Assembly (NCBI GenBank): GCA_019188255.1
Contig: JAETXT010000002.1
Location: forward strand, 6,875,011-6,939,010
Direction of reading: 5' to 3'
From: Verticillium longisporum
Taxonomy: Eukaryota; Ascomycota; Sordariomycetes; Glomerellales; Plectosphaerellaceae
DNA: 64,000 bases
Positions 21,829 through 33,793 of this stretch are shown here, piece after piece. Under the pieces are notes generated by a model. The model made no database searches, was not told the origin of the DNA, and saw only the letters and a list, made by a program, of their open reading frames with translations. A program made the translations under genes and the position numbers. How positions within the stretch are numbered: the first letter of the stretch is position 1; each line of letters begins with the position of its first letter.

Positions 21829-23435
21829 CTGGAAAGGCTTGACAGGTGATATGGTTATGCTTGTTGGATGCCACTCACCCAGGCTCCAGCGCCCGGTGGT
21901 GGGGTAAGTAAGGTATGTTGGAGCTGGTATGTGACAGGGCGGCTCTCATCAGTGGCCAGCTGGAGATTGAGATAACACTGTGCCTCACTCGCCACTTTCC
22001 GCAGTGACGCCGAAGTCGCAAGAAGCGCCTCACATCCTACGGCTCCTTTCCATTTGTGGTGTCCCCAAGCTGATTTACAAAACCAAGATCTCCATCAGAA
22101 ATTCAGGCACCTCCAAATTCAGATGAAAACGTGATAATGCACCTCCATCCTGGGGAGATCTCCCTTCTTCTAGTGGAATGGATCGCCGTGGCGTAGCGGT
22201 AAAGTCGACCCAAAGTAAGCACCTAGTCCACACCAAGGCATCTAAGGTAGGGCACCTATGTAGGCCCAATGTCGGTCGGGTTCGAGACGCAGACCGCTAG
22301 CATGCAATGCCATTGACTTCGGCTAAAGCCCCTTCCTTACTTCTTTATTCTGATTCTCTGATCACACTTCCATAACGGCAATCTCCGACTTTGAACCAGT
22401 AATAAACTCCAATACTTACACGATCCTTTTTATCTCCATCTCTTGGAACTTTCGGCCACATATCGTGAGGAAGAAAGTCGTGGCAATGGGTATCTGCTAT
22501 TGCGACAGCTCCCTGAGACCTGGACCCACACACACGGGTAACATCTCGGTGGACGCTTTCGCTACAGATATTAGGTCATCGTTCCCTGCCTCGAGTAATC
22601 GTTGCTTTCAAAAATCGACCTTCACTTTCGGCTCGTAATCCTTAACCCATCCGACTTTCTTTAGTGGCAATTGTGTTCTTTCTTACACCAGCCGGCGTGT
22701 TAGTAATCCGATTTCATTGATGCTGCCGGGACGAGTCAGACACGGTGGGCTCCGGCTTCGCGCTGCATTTCGAAGTCATGAAGCTCGACAATCCAGACAA
22801 CCCCTCGACAACCAGGACAGCGAGTGCAAGCTTGGTAGCCTGCTGCAGGGCACTCCGTACTTGAAACGAACTCGGAATAGCCAAGCTCAAAACGCTCTTG
22901 ACAATTATAATCGACATGTTGTAGGCTGTTTTGAACTAATAGTGTCAGTGCTTGATTTAGAGCAGAGCGGAGAGGTCTTCTATACGTAGTCCGCAGTAAT
23001 AGAATAAAGGGAGGGGGTCGGAATATATCTAAATTCTAGCCCTCTGTAGTCTTTATATATACGTTCTCGCAGTCTTTAGCCCCTAATCAGCCCCCCTGTT
23101 CAGTGGCTCCGCAGGGCCACCTGACAGGCACCTCGGTTCTGAGATCTTTAAAACCAAGCGCTCAAGAAACCCACACGTTCACACGACCCGTCTGCTGATG
23201 CAGTGAAGTCGCGGCACTAGAAGTCTTTTATGCCCGACCCACTGTCCACCAAGATGTGGCCCTGATCGGCGGCAAAATTATATTTGAGGTGCTAGAATAC
23301 AACAACCTTGCATCAAATGCTCGCTCAGCGTTATTCTCTTCCCGCCGCTCTCTGACTGGCATGATACGCTATAGCCCTACACCAGTGTTGTCATTTCGGG
23401 TCATGGCCTGACGTCGCCGTCTTTGGGGCGCATTG
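21829..23435. other. gene-poor stretch with a pol III promoter-like pair
   Basis: No gene is supportable. Around 22189-22289 an A-box-like and a B-box-like motif occur about 80 bp apart (listed separately). Around 22917-23089 a TATA-containing, LTR-like stretch begins TGTTGTAGG, but I find no matching second copy or target duplication. Confidence 0.35.
22189..22289 (+). repeat. possible tRNA-derived SINE head (A- and B-box-like motifs)
   Basis: TGGCGTAGCGG (22189-22199) resembles an A box and GGTTCGAGACG (22279-22289) resembles a B box. The flanks do not fold into tRNA acceptor or T stems, so this is not a normal tRNA gene. A tRNA-derived short interspersed element or a decayed tRNA is possible. 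Copy number would decide. Confidence 0.25.
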
Positions 23436-25849
23436 TCACACTGGTTTTGCTGCCGCTTGGGGACTGAGAGCTGTTGCGGCGGCCCCTCCATTTGAAGGCA
23501 GTACGTTTGTTGGCGTCGGCGCTTGAGTGCCCATCTTGACTTGCGGCTGGCCTGGCTCTTCAAGCTGCACAACTGATGGAGCCGTACCTGACAATGCAGA
23601 GCCCGAGCCTTTCGTCACAATATTCGGCTGGCCGGAATTCTTGACAAGAGACGCTGCTCGTGGCGTGACTGATGTCATCGACAGTGCAGTCGGCGGTGGC
23701 TGGGCTGTCGGCAGCACCGGTTGCTTCGTCTTGTTCTTCCTGGAGCTCCCACCGGGCATGAGACGCCATAGAGTCTTCACAATTTTACCTACGCCTTGAC
23801 TTACTCGTATCACGAAAACACTGGACAAGGTTCGCTGCCGCCATGGCCGGTTGGGGTGGCTATGCCAGTACCATGTCTCGAAAGTCAACAACATCAAAGC
23901 GACGGTGCTGGCGAGATAGTACCAAAGGTATACGGACACAACAGGCGATGCCGCCGCCAAAGGATCAACAGTAGGCCTGGTAGTTGCTGCAGCGGCAGAT
24001 TCAGTTGTACTTGGGATAGTCTTAGTTTCATCCGAAGAGTCACTGGTTATGGCTGGCTCGTTTAACAGGTTCCGCCAAGCTGCCTTGAAGTCGAAAACGG
24101 GCATAGCAAAGATGGACTGGAAAGCACACCGCGGAGACGAGTCAGCTATGGAGTCTTTGCAATTGAGGAACGAAATCTTGAACTACACACACCGCCATCG
24201 TAGATATTGGCAAGTATAACATTGCAGCAAACGCAATGATAGTGCTGGCCTGGGTTTGCAAGGATGCTTGCTTGGTTTGACTGGCATTGGATCTCGCATG
24301 GCGCCTGGCGAGGTCATTTCGAAACTGTGCAGCAGCATCAGCGGATGGATGGTACCTAAGGACTGCTCTAAGGTTCGCACAGAAAGCTTTGACCTGAGGG
24401 ATCGGCCTGGGACAGGAATTTTGAGTACTCACTCCCTCCGCTGTCAGGGCAGCTTCGCTGACATTGACTCGGCACGAAGCAATCAGATCCTGAAAATCTA
24501 AGCCGATTTCCTGGAAACGTTCCGTGAAGCGGCGAGTATCATGTTGTCGGTTCTTGTTACTTTCTTCGTCCTTCGTCAAGAGTGCCTTGGCGTGGCTTGT
24601 CCACCTTTCTAACTGTCGAGATGCGGCCACGAGATCTTCCCCGATAAGGTTGCTATCATTTTGCACCTTTCCCAGATTGCTCGCCCACTTCAGGGAATTC
24701 TCCACTGCGAGATCGTCCGGCATCTTGCTAAGCTTTTCGATGTCATCCTTAAGGTCTTCCAGCACCCAGATTGCTCTGTTATTGAGCTTCTCAGACAAGT
24801 CCCGCAATCGGCGGCGCTGAAGTTCGGCGAAAACACTCGGGAGGAGGAGAGGATGGTCCCATGCCGTCTCACAGCTTTCCAGCATAGCAATCACTCTAGT
24901 CATGTCATCATCCGTGCAGCCCAGAATGATGCCACAAGATGAACTTTTGAGTTGAAAGAATGTTGAAGTAAACGCAAGGTTTCCCGTGTAGTTTTCCATT
25001 CCAGATTGAAAAAACGCCGTGTACACCACTTCGGCATTTGAAGCGGTCGCGGTCTCGTCAGCTGAGGAGAATAACAAGGTGAGCTAGACGAAACAAGAGG
25101 TACAGCTTTGGGGTCAGTCTCACATGTGCTGCTGTTCTCGGTAGAGGATGTCTTGGAAAATGCCGTCCCGGCACTGGATCTCGACGATGGGGAGGACGAG
25201 CTCGAGATGAAGTGTGGATGCAGCTCCGCGGCTGACATGTACGTGCTTCCTCGCTCCAAGACACGGACAATGTGTTTGTGGAGTCTCAACTCCTCTATAA
25301 CAGACTTGAAATGGCTCTCTTCGAGAGGCACATGCAAAAGCCTCGCGGGAGCACCGCCCTGGCCTCCTCTCGGCCTGCCACAGAGCCTGAGCTGCCATCA
25401 GAGATACCCTTGATATGCTTTGACACTAGTAAGAAATCCGACGACTTACAGGAGTGTAAAGCCTTTTCTCTCCCAAGCCTTGTCGCCTTCTTTCCGTTTC
25501 TGTTGTGCATTGCCGCCCTGGGCAGCGCAATAATCATAAGCGCGGAACTTACAACACACATCCTAGCAACAACTGAGCTACCTACCACTGATGCCTGCGG
25601 GACAACGGGTGCATTCCCTTGAGTTTCGGGATTTGGTGGGCCCTTGAGTGAGTATCAGCCCCTCTTTTTTCGACCCGACCAAAATCGACTGCGATTCGCA
25701 GGGGCACGACTCACCTCTTTTGTGCTTTGCCCGATTTTCAGGCATTTGTTGACACTATCAGCGAACTGCGCTCCAGGCCTAAACTTGGCAAGCTCAGTCT
25801 GATTTTCTTCCAGATACAAGTACCTATTCAAACGGGCGACCCACTCCAT
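23436..25849 (-). CDS. CorA-like two-helix membrane protein of fungal type
   Basis: The well-supported 3' exons are 25061-24193 and 24116-23436 (introns 25062-25123 and 24117-24192). The start is probably ATG at 25849 (WVARLNRYLYLEENQ), with two or three short exons before 25124 that I cannot splice with certainty. The protein has a long helical region (about 24900-24450, for example LEDLKDDIEKLSKMPDD), then a first membrane helix STIIAFAAMLYLPISTMASI, the turn IFAMPVFDF, a Ser/Thr-rich loop, and a second helix VYLWYYLASTVALMLLTFE. A basic, low-complexity tail follows. This coiled-coil-then-two-helices layout is that of CorA-type magnesium channels and their fungal relatives. The CorA signature GMN is replaced by AMP, so ion transport is doubtful. 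Many fungi have such genes of unknown role. Confidence 0.65.
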
Positions 25850-26928
25850 GGTGACTTGGGGCAGAGTGAAAGATGGAGGTTAGAGGATCGCACTGCCTCC
25901 ACGCTCTTGGACCCAGTAGCAGCAGCAGCCGATCATAAATCAATTTCCCGACCAGGCTGCGAAGCAGAGCTGCCGAGCTGAGGGGAGCCGTACATGGTGG
26001 CGTGTCACGTTATGAGGGAATATGATGCCTGTATCAGGCTGCATGAAGCTGAGGTCAAGCCTCCTCCAATAACGTTGGCCAACAAGTGGCCAATCTTCTT
26101 CTATGGCGGTGCGACCACCCGTGCCCCTCGGCTTAACGGAGATCGGGGCATGCTTATAAGAAGGCTTACGCTGATTTTATGCAGGTCAAGCTGGTGTATC
26201 TTCTCCATGTGGCTCTGCCCAGGAAAGACTATTGCTTGCAGCTTATGGCATCATGGATACATGAATGGAGTGGGTTTTGTGCCCACCTCTCTTCACGAGT
26301 ATTTACCCCATTCAACACTACCAATTAGGCTTCCCTCACCTCAACCGTATTCATTGCTGTTTCAGCGATTAAGCCACCGGCATCGGGTTCTTGAAATGGT
26401 CAGCATCATCATTCATGCATCATACTCCGATCAGAAATCGATCGAAAAATTCTTCAGAGAACTATTCGCATCGGATGTCTCCATTATGGTGAGCGTGTGC
26501 GGCCACTGTTTCATTTCCTGCAAAGGTCTGACCGGCGCTGGCTACAACTAGTGGAAACGTGGTAGATTTGTCATACATGCGCCTCAAACTTTGACTGAAG
26601 TGAGTCAGTGGCGATTGCCGGACACAATGACGTCCAAACCCTTGGATCTTTCCGCTAATCCTAACGCCAGAGTCAAATCTCACGTCTCCAGGAGACTGTC
26701 AGGGTGGAGCACTACGACCAGGGGTGATAGGCAATGCCGGGAGCTGGGCTGCAATCGTGGACAAACAGACAGCAGTGATCAAGGGAGATAGATGTTTTCG
26801 ACGAATCTTGAGTCCATGGTCGAGGATCCTGAACTTGCATTGTCCTCACCGGCTGACTTTTCTTCCTCTGTGTGGAGAAGACGTGTCTCAAAATCAACAT
26901 TTCTTGGTGGAGTCCTGAGCGTGAATAG
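25850..26928. other. gene-free stretch
   Basis: Only short frames on both strands with no domain or repeat. It separates the CorA-like gene's start from the 3' end of the kinase-like gene. Confidence 0.45.
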
Positions 26929-28602
26929 CTAAGAAGGTCGAGGTTGGCAAAAGTTTCGTTCGATCTGGCATCGATCAGACATGACCTTCAGCTTAACGGC
27001 AATCTCTTCCGCCGAATCTCTCTCAGCAGCCTCCACGCAAAGCATATTGATCATGGCAAGCCTCAGAAGTTCCTCAAGGAACGGTGAGCAGCTGCCACGG
27101 CCCATCAAGTCATCTACCCACCGCCGGACCGCCGGCTTGACCTCAATACGTCCATCGCGGTGCCGAATGAAGAATGCATCAACTATGATGCCGCCACCCG
27201 GCTCGGCTTCCAGCCGTGCTTGAGAAAAGTCTTCCTCGACGGCGTCCCACCCAAGTAACTGCCAGGTGGCGAACTCAAGAAACATGCAGCCCAATGACCA
27301 GATATCTACGGCGCTTGTTATGTCAGAATGCGGCATGTCGGCCTCTGGTGAGCGGTATGTTCGTGCGCCCATCTGCAGTTCTTTGTCTCCTGGCTTCCTG
27401 GGTAGACCAATGTGAGCGTAGCCGAAATCAGCTATCACCAACCTTGAGTATGAGAGACAGTCTGTGTCGCCCTCCGAAAACCAGAGTATGTTTGTCGAAC
27501 TCAAGTCCCCGTGAATGCTCAACGATGTGTCGTCCGGTGTTCCCTGCCCCATTCCATGAAGATTTGCCAGCGCTTGCGTAAGGTTGTAAAGCTCCCTTGC
27601 CATCCAAGTTGTAGTTTCAGTGCGCTGTCTCAGCCCCGATTTCATCCGCCACATGAAGTCAAGATCACCATCTGCGCAGGGGAAAAGAAGGAATCTGCCG
27701 ATCGATGCAACTTCGAATGTCGTCAAAAGGGGTATAATGTGTTGGTCTCGAATACGTGCAATGCATCTCAGCGCCCCAGCCTCTTGCTTGAAGCGAGTAA
27801 GGTCGAATGCTGGAATCTGCTTCAAAGCAAAGCTATCCACGCGCTCATTCTTCTGCTCTTGTTAGACATTATTAGATCACAAGGTCAATATGAACCTCAC
27901 CGAGGATCCGTGGCGCAAGCGGTCGTGGGAGGGGTGCAACCTGATGCGATTGACGGTCGTGGAGGTTGATAGCACCTGGATCGCTTTTGGATCCCCGTAC
28001 GCGTGTCCAGGAAAAACAGGGCCAGATTCGGTGATGGGGAGAATATGGTGCGGCGTAAAGACGTAATGAGGGATATCTGGGCTGGCAACTTCAAAAACGG
28101 GCGAAAGAACCGTCCACTGCTCCTGTAATAGTGCCTCTCGCGCCCTAGAACTCCAGCGATCAAGAAATCCTAACGAGACTTGGTTGTCTTGCCAGTTCGA
28201 TACCACAAGATTATTGACGGAAAAGGGAGCATCCTTGTCGAGACCGCCAGCCAAAGCAGCCATCTCAGATCGCGTCAGTATCGGCAGACAGGAATCATTC
28301 ACATCTGCCTCGACAAACTGAGTAACCCTGTCCCCAAGATCAACAAGAACTAGAATCGCAAAGACTTTACGATATGAAGAATTGAGGTGATTGGATTTTC
28401 CGTTGCAGATGACAGCAGCCAGGTGGCTCACTTCGTCTGTAGGGTGGCAACTTGTTCGTTTCAGGAGGCGACCCAGCTCCGATTTGACTATTGCCTCGCT
28501 GAAAATATCGGGCTTTTCGAGTGTGCCGTGTGGAATAAACTGTTTTATAGTGTTTGAAGAGCATTTGATGGTTGTGCCTTCGAGTTTGGCCTTCAGCGAC
28601 AT
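26929..28602 (-). CDS. protein-kinase-like protein with N-terminal fungal domain
   Basis: Two exons (28602-27901, 27852-26929; intron 27853-27900, with an alternative acceptor 3 bp earlier) give about 541 residues. Residues about 1-225 are a fungal-specific region rich in charged segments. The C-terminal kinase domain has SFALKQI with the ATP-binding Lys, a C-helix Glu in QEAGALRC, HGDLSSTNILW for the catalytic loop, IADFGYAH for the metal-binding DFG, and YRSPEADMP for the activation-segment end. SAVDIWSLGCMFLEF is the conserved helix F. The glycine loop is short or lost near the exon junction (HGSS), so catalytic competence is uncertain. Coding-like pieces upstream (28620-28998, for example FWHSYFPIQ and LYLQRKNTELHQKYL) suggest extra 5' exons that I could not join. 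Confidence 0.7.
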
Positions 28603-29837
28603 ACTCTGCGGGCTTGCTCGGAGCTGATGTTGCTAGGTTTGACGAGGGTCGGTTCCTCACCGATGTCCTGTTGCCCGACGATATAAGTGAGGTACTTCTG
28701 ATGCAGCTCTGTATTTTTCCGCTGAAGATAAAGTTCCATTAGGCTGTCCCGGAAGATTGGTACTGGTATGCCCTGCTAGCTAGATCAGGTGTCATGATAC
28801 AGATATGCTTGAGGAAGGCGGATAAACCATAACCCGTTCCGCGCAGGTTTGAGCTCTGCCCAGGTGCTGTCGCCGATGTCGTCCAAAATCACTGCACGTC
28901 ACCTGAATGGGGAAGTAAGAGTGCCAAAAATCAAGAATCCCATTGTCGTTAAGCACAGTCTGTTCGAAGCTACTCATCTTCAAGTAGCGGGATGACAAGA
29001 TCTACCATCAGACAAGCCACGAGAAAATGGACCTGAGACACGGCTGAGTACTCGCCGAGACGGGTGGCACCAGATGTTCTGTCATGAGTGGGACGACTAA
29101 TACAACTGCACTGGCCGCACGACATGCCGTACATCAACGAGATAGGTCAGCCTATACTGGGACCATCGCAATCATTCATTGTTGACACGCTGCGAGGGCC
29201 AAGCTCGTCGATGAAGGACAACAAAATGTCGGATGGCATTTTGCTCAGCGAAATAGAAGTGGAAGAAAACTCTGATTGGAATGGGATCCCTCACGACTGA
29301 AATTCAGCGCTCTGGTTACGAGCTACAACCGATCAGCAAGTGCCTCGTTATGGGGGGAAACAAAGAACAACCGATCGTCGAGTCCTTGTCTGCATTAGTG
29401 CCGCCTGAATTGGAACCACGGCCGAGCGTGCCGTCGCTGGCCCAGTTCCGGGGTCTAGGGGTCGAACTTGCGACCGGCGTTCGCTGCCCCTGGTGCCTGC
29501 AGTTCGTTTCTTGGCTTTTCAATCCTTCCAGGACATTTCAGGCGACTGCATGTTCACCGTCACAGCCGTACCAAGCCTGAGACGACATCAAGATTGACCG
29601 GCATATGTGCAGGGTTTGCAGCAGAACTGGCTTCAATTATGCCGTCAGGAACCATTTGCCCACTTGTCGCGCCACTAGCGACGGATTTGTAGCTGTCATG
29701 TGAATCACATTGAGCAATGTCCTTAATCTGAGGAGACTTCCTTTCGTCTACCAGTTCGACAAACGACCCCCAGAGAATCGACTCTTCGCTCGGCATGATC
29801 TTCTGTCCTTCTTAGTACGCGCAGTACCCTCTCAGCA
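28603..29837. other. kinase 5' region and unassigned sequence
   Basis: The first 400 bp contain minus-strand fragments that look coding (FWHSYFPIQ, LWFIRLPQAYLYHD) and may be lost or unspliced 5' exons of the kinase-like gene. The rest holds only short frames. The last part is upstream of the receptor gene starting at 29838. Confidence 0.4.
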
Positions 29838-31067
29838 ATGTCAGCACCAGGTCCGCCGTCAGGGCCTTCCCAGGCACCAATCGATCCGGCAAGAGCGGCA
29901 GAGAGCAACACGGCTCGCATTGTCAGCATTGTCACAGTATTTCATGTCCTTGCTTTGACGACGATCGCATTACGCATCTACGCACGAGTATGGGTCATTC
30001 GGAATCCTGGAGCAGATGACTGGGTCATGCTTCTCTGTGCTGTAAGTAGTTTCGCTCAGACGTGGAGTCCATAGTTGAACTCGGTGTCTGACTCGCGAGT
30101 TGAAGGCCTGCGCTATGGGAGGCTGGAGCATCTTCATCATACAGGCACATTACGGACTTGGAAAACACCAGGATACAATCGAAACGCCCGACTTCAAGAT
30201 TTTCCAGCATGCTGGTTTCTGGCAATCCATCATCTCGGCCGCCGGGGCGCTGATGTGGCTCAAGATATCCATTGCCCTGAACCTGTTGCGACTCAGTCAG
30301 TACAAGTGGTATACTTGGTCTCTGTGGGCCACGATCGGTGGGTACTCGTCAACTCCAATCCTAGGTTTCGTCGACTAATGGTTCTGGTCGATAGGTTTGA
30401 CGGCTGTATACTGCATTGGAGGCATGTTTCCCTTCTTCCTACGATGCCGACCGATGGCAGGCTTTTGGGACAAGAGCCTCAAACCCGACTGCTATGATAT
30501 CCAACTATTCATCACCTTTGGAATCATAAATACTGGTCAGTATGCATTGAAGTCGGCGCGAAGAGTGGACAGGTGGACTGGTTTGACTTTTGTGTAGCAT
30601 TCAACATCTTCACTGATGTGGTATTGGCGACTCTTCCCATCCCCGTTATCTGGAACCTCCAGATGAAGCGACAAGTCCGTCTCTCCGTCATTGCCATTCT
30701 CAGCTTAGGCTACTTGTGAGTTTTCAAGGGGGGGGTCGAATGGCCGTAACGACCTTTGCTAACGATATCAGTGCTGTTGCGATGGGAATCGTGAAGGCCA
30801 TTTATCAAATCGCCTACGGGTCTAATCCCGACAAGACGTTCGAGCAAAGTGTTCAATTCTGGGGATTGTAAGATGCCTGATATCCAGCCCTCTCATTCCC
30901 GTTTCTGACTCCTACCTAGCCTTCAGCTCCAATTGGGCATCATCGCGGCTTGTGCACCAGCCCTCAAACCACTCGTCAGCCGCTTTCTCAAGCTCTCCAC
31001 GGCTGGAGACCACCGGTATCCCTCGGGCCGTTCCCAACCCCGGGCAGCATCGGTTTGCAGACGATAG
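29838..31067 (+). CDS. PTH11-like fungal rhodopsin-domain receptor, C-tail frameshifted
   Basis: Six exons (29838-30041, 30106-30337, 30395-30535, 30598-30715, 30772-30867, 30920-31067) give 312 residues as written. Seven hydrophobic segments follow the fungal rhodopsin domain: IALRIYARVWVIRNPGADDW, the GGWSIFIIQAHYGLGKH loop, LNLLRLSQYKWY, the DLF/NIFTDVVLATLPIPVIW region and LQLGIIAACAPALKPL. The family comprises plasma-membrane G-protein-coupled-receptor-like proteins often expanded in plant pathogens. The frame stops at 31065-31067. One base earlier, in the C4 run at 31038-31041, a shift would restore the family's usual tail (GSIGLQTIGG, then a Gly/Ser-rich stretch to IMRTTEVIVQ, stop at 31321). 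This is either a true frameshift or a one-base assembly error. Confidence 0.82.
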
Positions 31068-31321
31068 GCGGTTCAGGGCCCGCGCGACGCCACACAATGA
31101 AGCCCAGCTTCGAATCAGACGAGAGGGTCAGTGGGGGCAGTGACGGCGGCAGTCTGGGCGGCGCGGGCTCTAAGGGGCAGAACGAGATCTCTGTCCAGGG
31201 AGCATTCTACAAGCACGGCGAAGGGGGCAGCGAAGAGAGGATCCTGGAGGATCAATTGGGGCGTATGGGGCCGCAGCGGGTAAAAGGGATTATGCGGACC
31301 ACCGAGGTGATCGTCCAGTAA
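31068..31321 (+). pseudogene. out-of-frame receptor C-terminal tail
   Basis: This frame carries the conserved PTH11-type tail starting GSIGLQTIGGSGPARRH and ending MRTTEVIVQ. It lies just after the C4 run and in a different frame from the upstream membrane domain, so it is not translated unless the missing base is an assembly error. Confidence 0.65.
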
Positions 31322-32289
31322 CCAAGTCTTTCTCCTCGTCGAGCAAGCCCTGGTCGTCCAAGGCCAGGGGTGGGGATGGGGAGAGTGATGTGACATAGGG
31401 AGGTCTTGGTGCGCGGGATGTGGACTGGCAATTTTCTCGAGGCGTTTTTCGCTCTCGCGTTATACTCCGCTGACTAAAATCATGATGAACATGTTGAAGG
31501 CCGAGGTCAGGCCTGCCAAGAGCTGTGGTAGTCAATGCATGAACAACTTTGGTCGATACGACCTGTCCCCGGCCTCTTTACTGCTTGGAGGCTCTCGGAA
31601 CCTCAGTTCGGGACATTCAAATGTGTATTATTACGAGCAGGGCCAATGTTCCTAGTCCAACTCGAGAAACGCATGTCAGTCGACTTTGTCAGGATGAAGA
31701 TGTGTAGTGTTGGTGGTGGCTTTCGTCCACGGCGGTCCCCGCCTCTTCCGAGTATTGCAGGATCAAGACTCTGCAGCGCAAGCACTGTAATCAAACGGTT
31801 GAAAGCCCCACCACCGCCACTTCCGAAGCCAGTAGGCTCGGCACCGGGCCGCGGTGATTCGATCTGCAAGAATCCTCAGGGGTCGGGGAAAACGGCGCGA
31901 CAAGGTGGCGACGGACCCTGGCATCGACTTGTGCTAAGGGGGAAGCAACCTGACCAGGGCTCTCGAAGCCGAAGGCTACGAGATATTCCACCGAGGTCGC
32001 GAGAATGGGACCATTGAACAATTGTTTATCGATGGAGAACAGACAGTATACAAGGGGGACATTTTGTTCCGCAGTACGCTGGGTCGCATGACTTCCCCTT
32101 CCGGACATGATTCCCGGCGGCGGATTTGATGAATGAGGAAGATGGGGTTCCGAGCACCGTGGCATGGCAGGATCCCACGCGCAGTAGCTTGCATGATGGT
32201 TTATTGATTGATTCTATCACATATGAGGGGCTCAGTGGCGCATGGTGCAATTAGTCTATCTCGTCTATGTCTAAGGGCAAGCTGTCCCG
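31322..32289. other. intergenic between convergent genes
   Basis: Short overlapping frames only. Nothing is recognised between the receptor and the amine oxidase, which run toward each other. Confidence 0.45.
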
Positions 32290-33793
32290 TCACTCGAGGC
32301 TGGCGACCAGCTTGGGAAGCAGGTACTGATTGTTGTACTCCCAGAGAATGGTCGTAAACTGCGCAGACCAGGCTCCACCTGTGTAGAAAGTGGATGAACG
32401 GCCTTGCAGAGCGTACTTTCTGGTGATGAATCCGTCCCGCAGCGTATCAGATGCGACATGGAGGTGCATGGCGCCGTGGTCAGACCACGCCGCGAGCTGC
32501 AGGGTCTGGTTACCGATCGCTGGGATGGTCTCGGCCTCGGCAAGGGTCCGGAAGGCGCGCTTGACCATGCGCTGGGCCTCGCAGCTGTCGGTTGAGGCTT
32601 CGCCGGTGACCAGGACGCGGAAGTTTCCGCCGCCCATGTAGTCAAAGCGACCGACAAAGGGATTGGCAGGCAGCTCAAGCCAGTGGTTGGGAACTGCGGC
32701 TGCAGGCGTGTTGGTCAGAGAGCCGCTGACGGGAAGTGATGAGTGCTTCGCGATGCCGACGTAGACAGTTGACCACTCCCACTCAGAGAAGACGCCGCGC
32801 TCCTCATTGTCAAGTTCGATGCCGCGGAGGTTGGCGACAGTCGGCTCGAACGAGATGAGCAGACGCTTGGCACGGATCACCGTGTCGCGCGACGAGCCAC
32901 GGGTTCGCACACGCAATGTCACGCCGTCATCGGTACGTTGGGACTCGACAACGGTGCTCGAGTACAGTACATCATCGTCCAGAAGCGCAGCAATGTTGTC
33001 ATAGAGCTCCTGGTTCCGGCGAGAGGTAGGAACCCATGAGCCCGCGAGGCCGACGAAGCTTCGGGCGATCGGAGCACCAAAAGCCTGCATCAACATACAA
33101 CGTGGAGATGTCTGCCATGTCACCCATACCGAGCCCAGTGACTTGGAATATGCGAGGTACAGCAGCCTCGAGGCCGTACTTGGTGACGAAGGCAGAAAAG
33201 GGAAGCACCAGGTCCTCGGGGACATTGCCAGCTGTGGGGAAGTTCGCATATGACGGCAAGATCATGTGCTCGTACTTTTCGCAGACCTCAAGGTATTTTC
33301 GGAGAGCCGCAGTCGTATCGGCAGCTGCGGGAAGGACGTATCCGCCTTGAACCTCGCCAGAGTTGAAGTCGGCGTAGGTGGTTGTGAGAGGAACGCGAGT
33401 AGGAGGGCTCAACGAGACGTTGAAGCGAGTGAAGAAATCTTCCGCGCCGGGATACTCCGTGTAAGAGTTCACGCCAAAGTCGTACGGCACCTCGGTGTCC
33501 GGGTCGATGTAGGTCGCAACATGTCCTCCCTGAAGAGAGACCAGTTAGCCCAATAATCGATGAAGATACTCCAAGATGCAGCAAATTACCAATTGGGCCT
33601 TCTTTTCGACAACAACGACACTTTTGCCGTAGTCTTCACGTAGTCTGACGGCAGCATGCGCGCCGGACGCGCCTCCTCCCAGGACGACAACATCTCTTTC
33701 GATGACATTGTCCGGTAGAGCTGCGGCAGAGACGATTGTCACACTGGCAAACAGGCTGCACAGCGTGGTGGACAGGGACGGGATCAAAGACAT
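32290..33793 (-). pseudogene. secreted FAD-dependent amine oxidase, single-base frameshift
   Basis: Exon 1 (33793-33590) gives a signal peptide (MSLIPSLSTTLCSLFASVTI) and the FAD-binding Rossmann site VVVLGGGASGAHAAVRL. Intron 33530-33589 joins KKAQL to GGHVATYIDPDTEVPYDFG, where the GGH segment contacts FAD in amine oxidases. The frame runs to ADISTLYV, where one extra base (33091) interrupts the natural continuation MQAFGAPIARSFVG. The rest, through WSDHGAMHLH and FYTGGAWSAQFTTILWEYN, is intact to the stop at 32290. No intron fits the interruption (the only GT...AG pair spans 14 bp). The unshifted gene would be about 480 residues, normal for fungal secreted flavin amine oxidoreductases of unknown substrate. 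As written, the protein loses its C-terminal half. Confidence 0.8.

Noticed and set aside
22180..22300. A tRNA gene
   Set aside because: A- and B-box-like motifs are present, but acceptor and T stems do not pair and spacing would need an unusual intron.
22917..23089. A solo LTR starting TGTTGTAGG
   Set aside because: LTR-like start, TATA-like middle and CA end, but no 5-bp target duplication and no second copy in the window.
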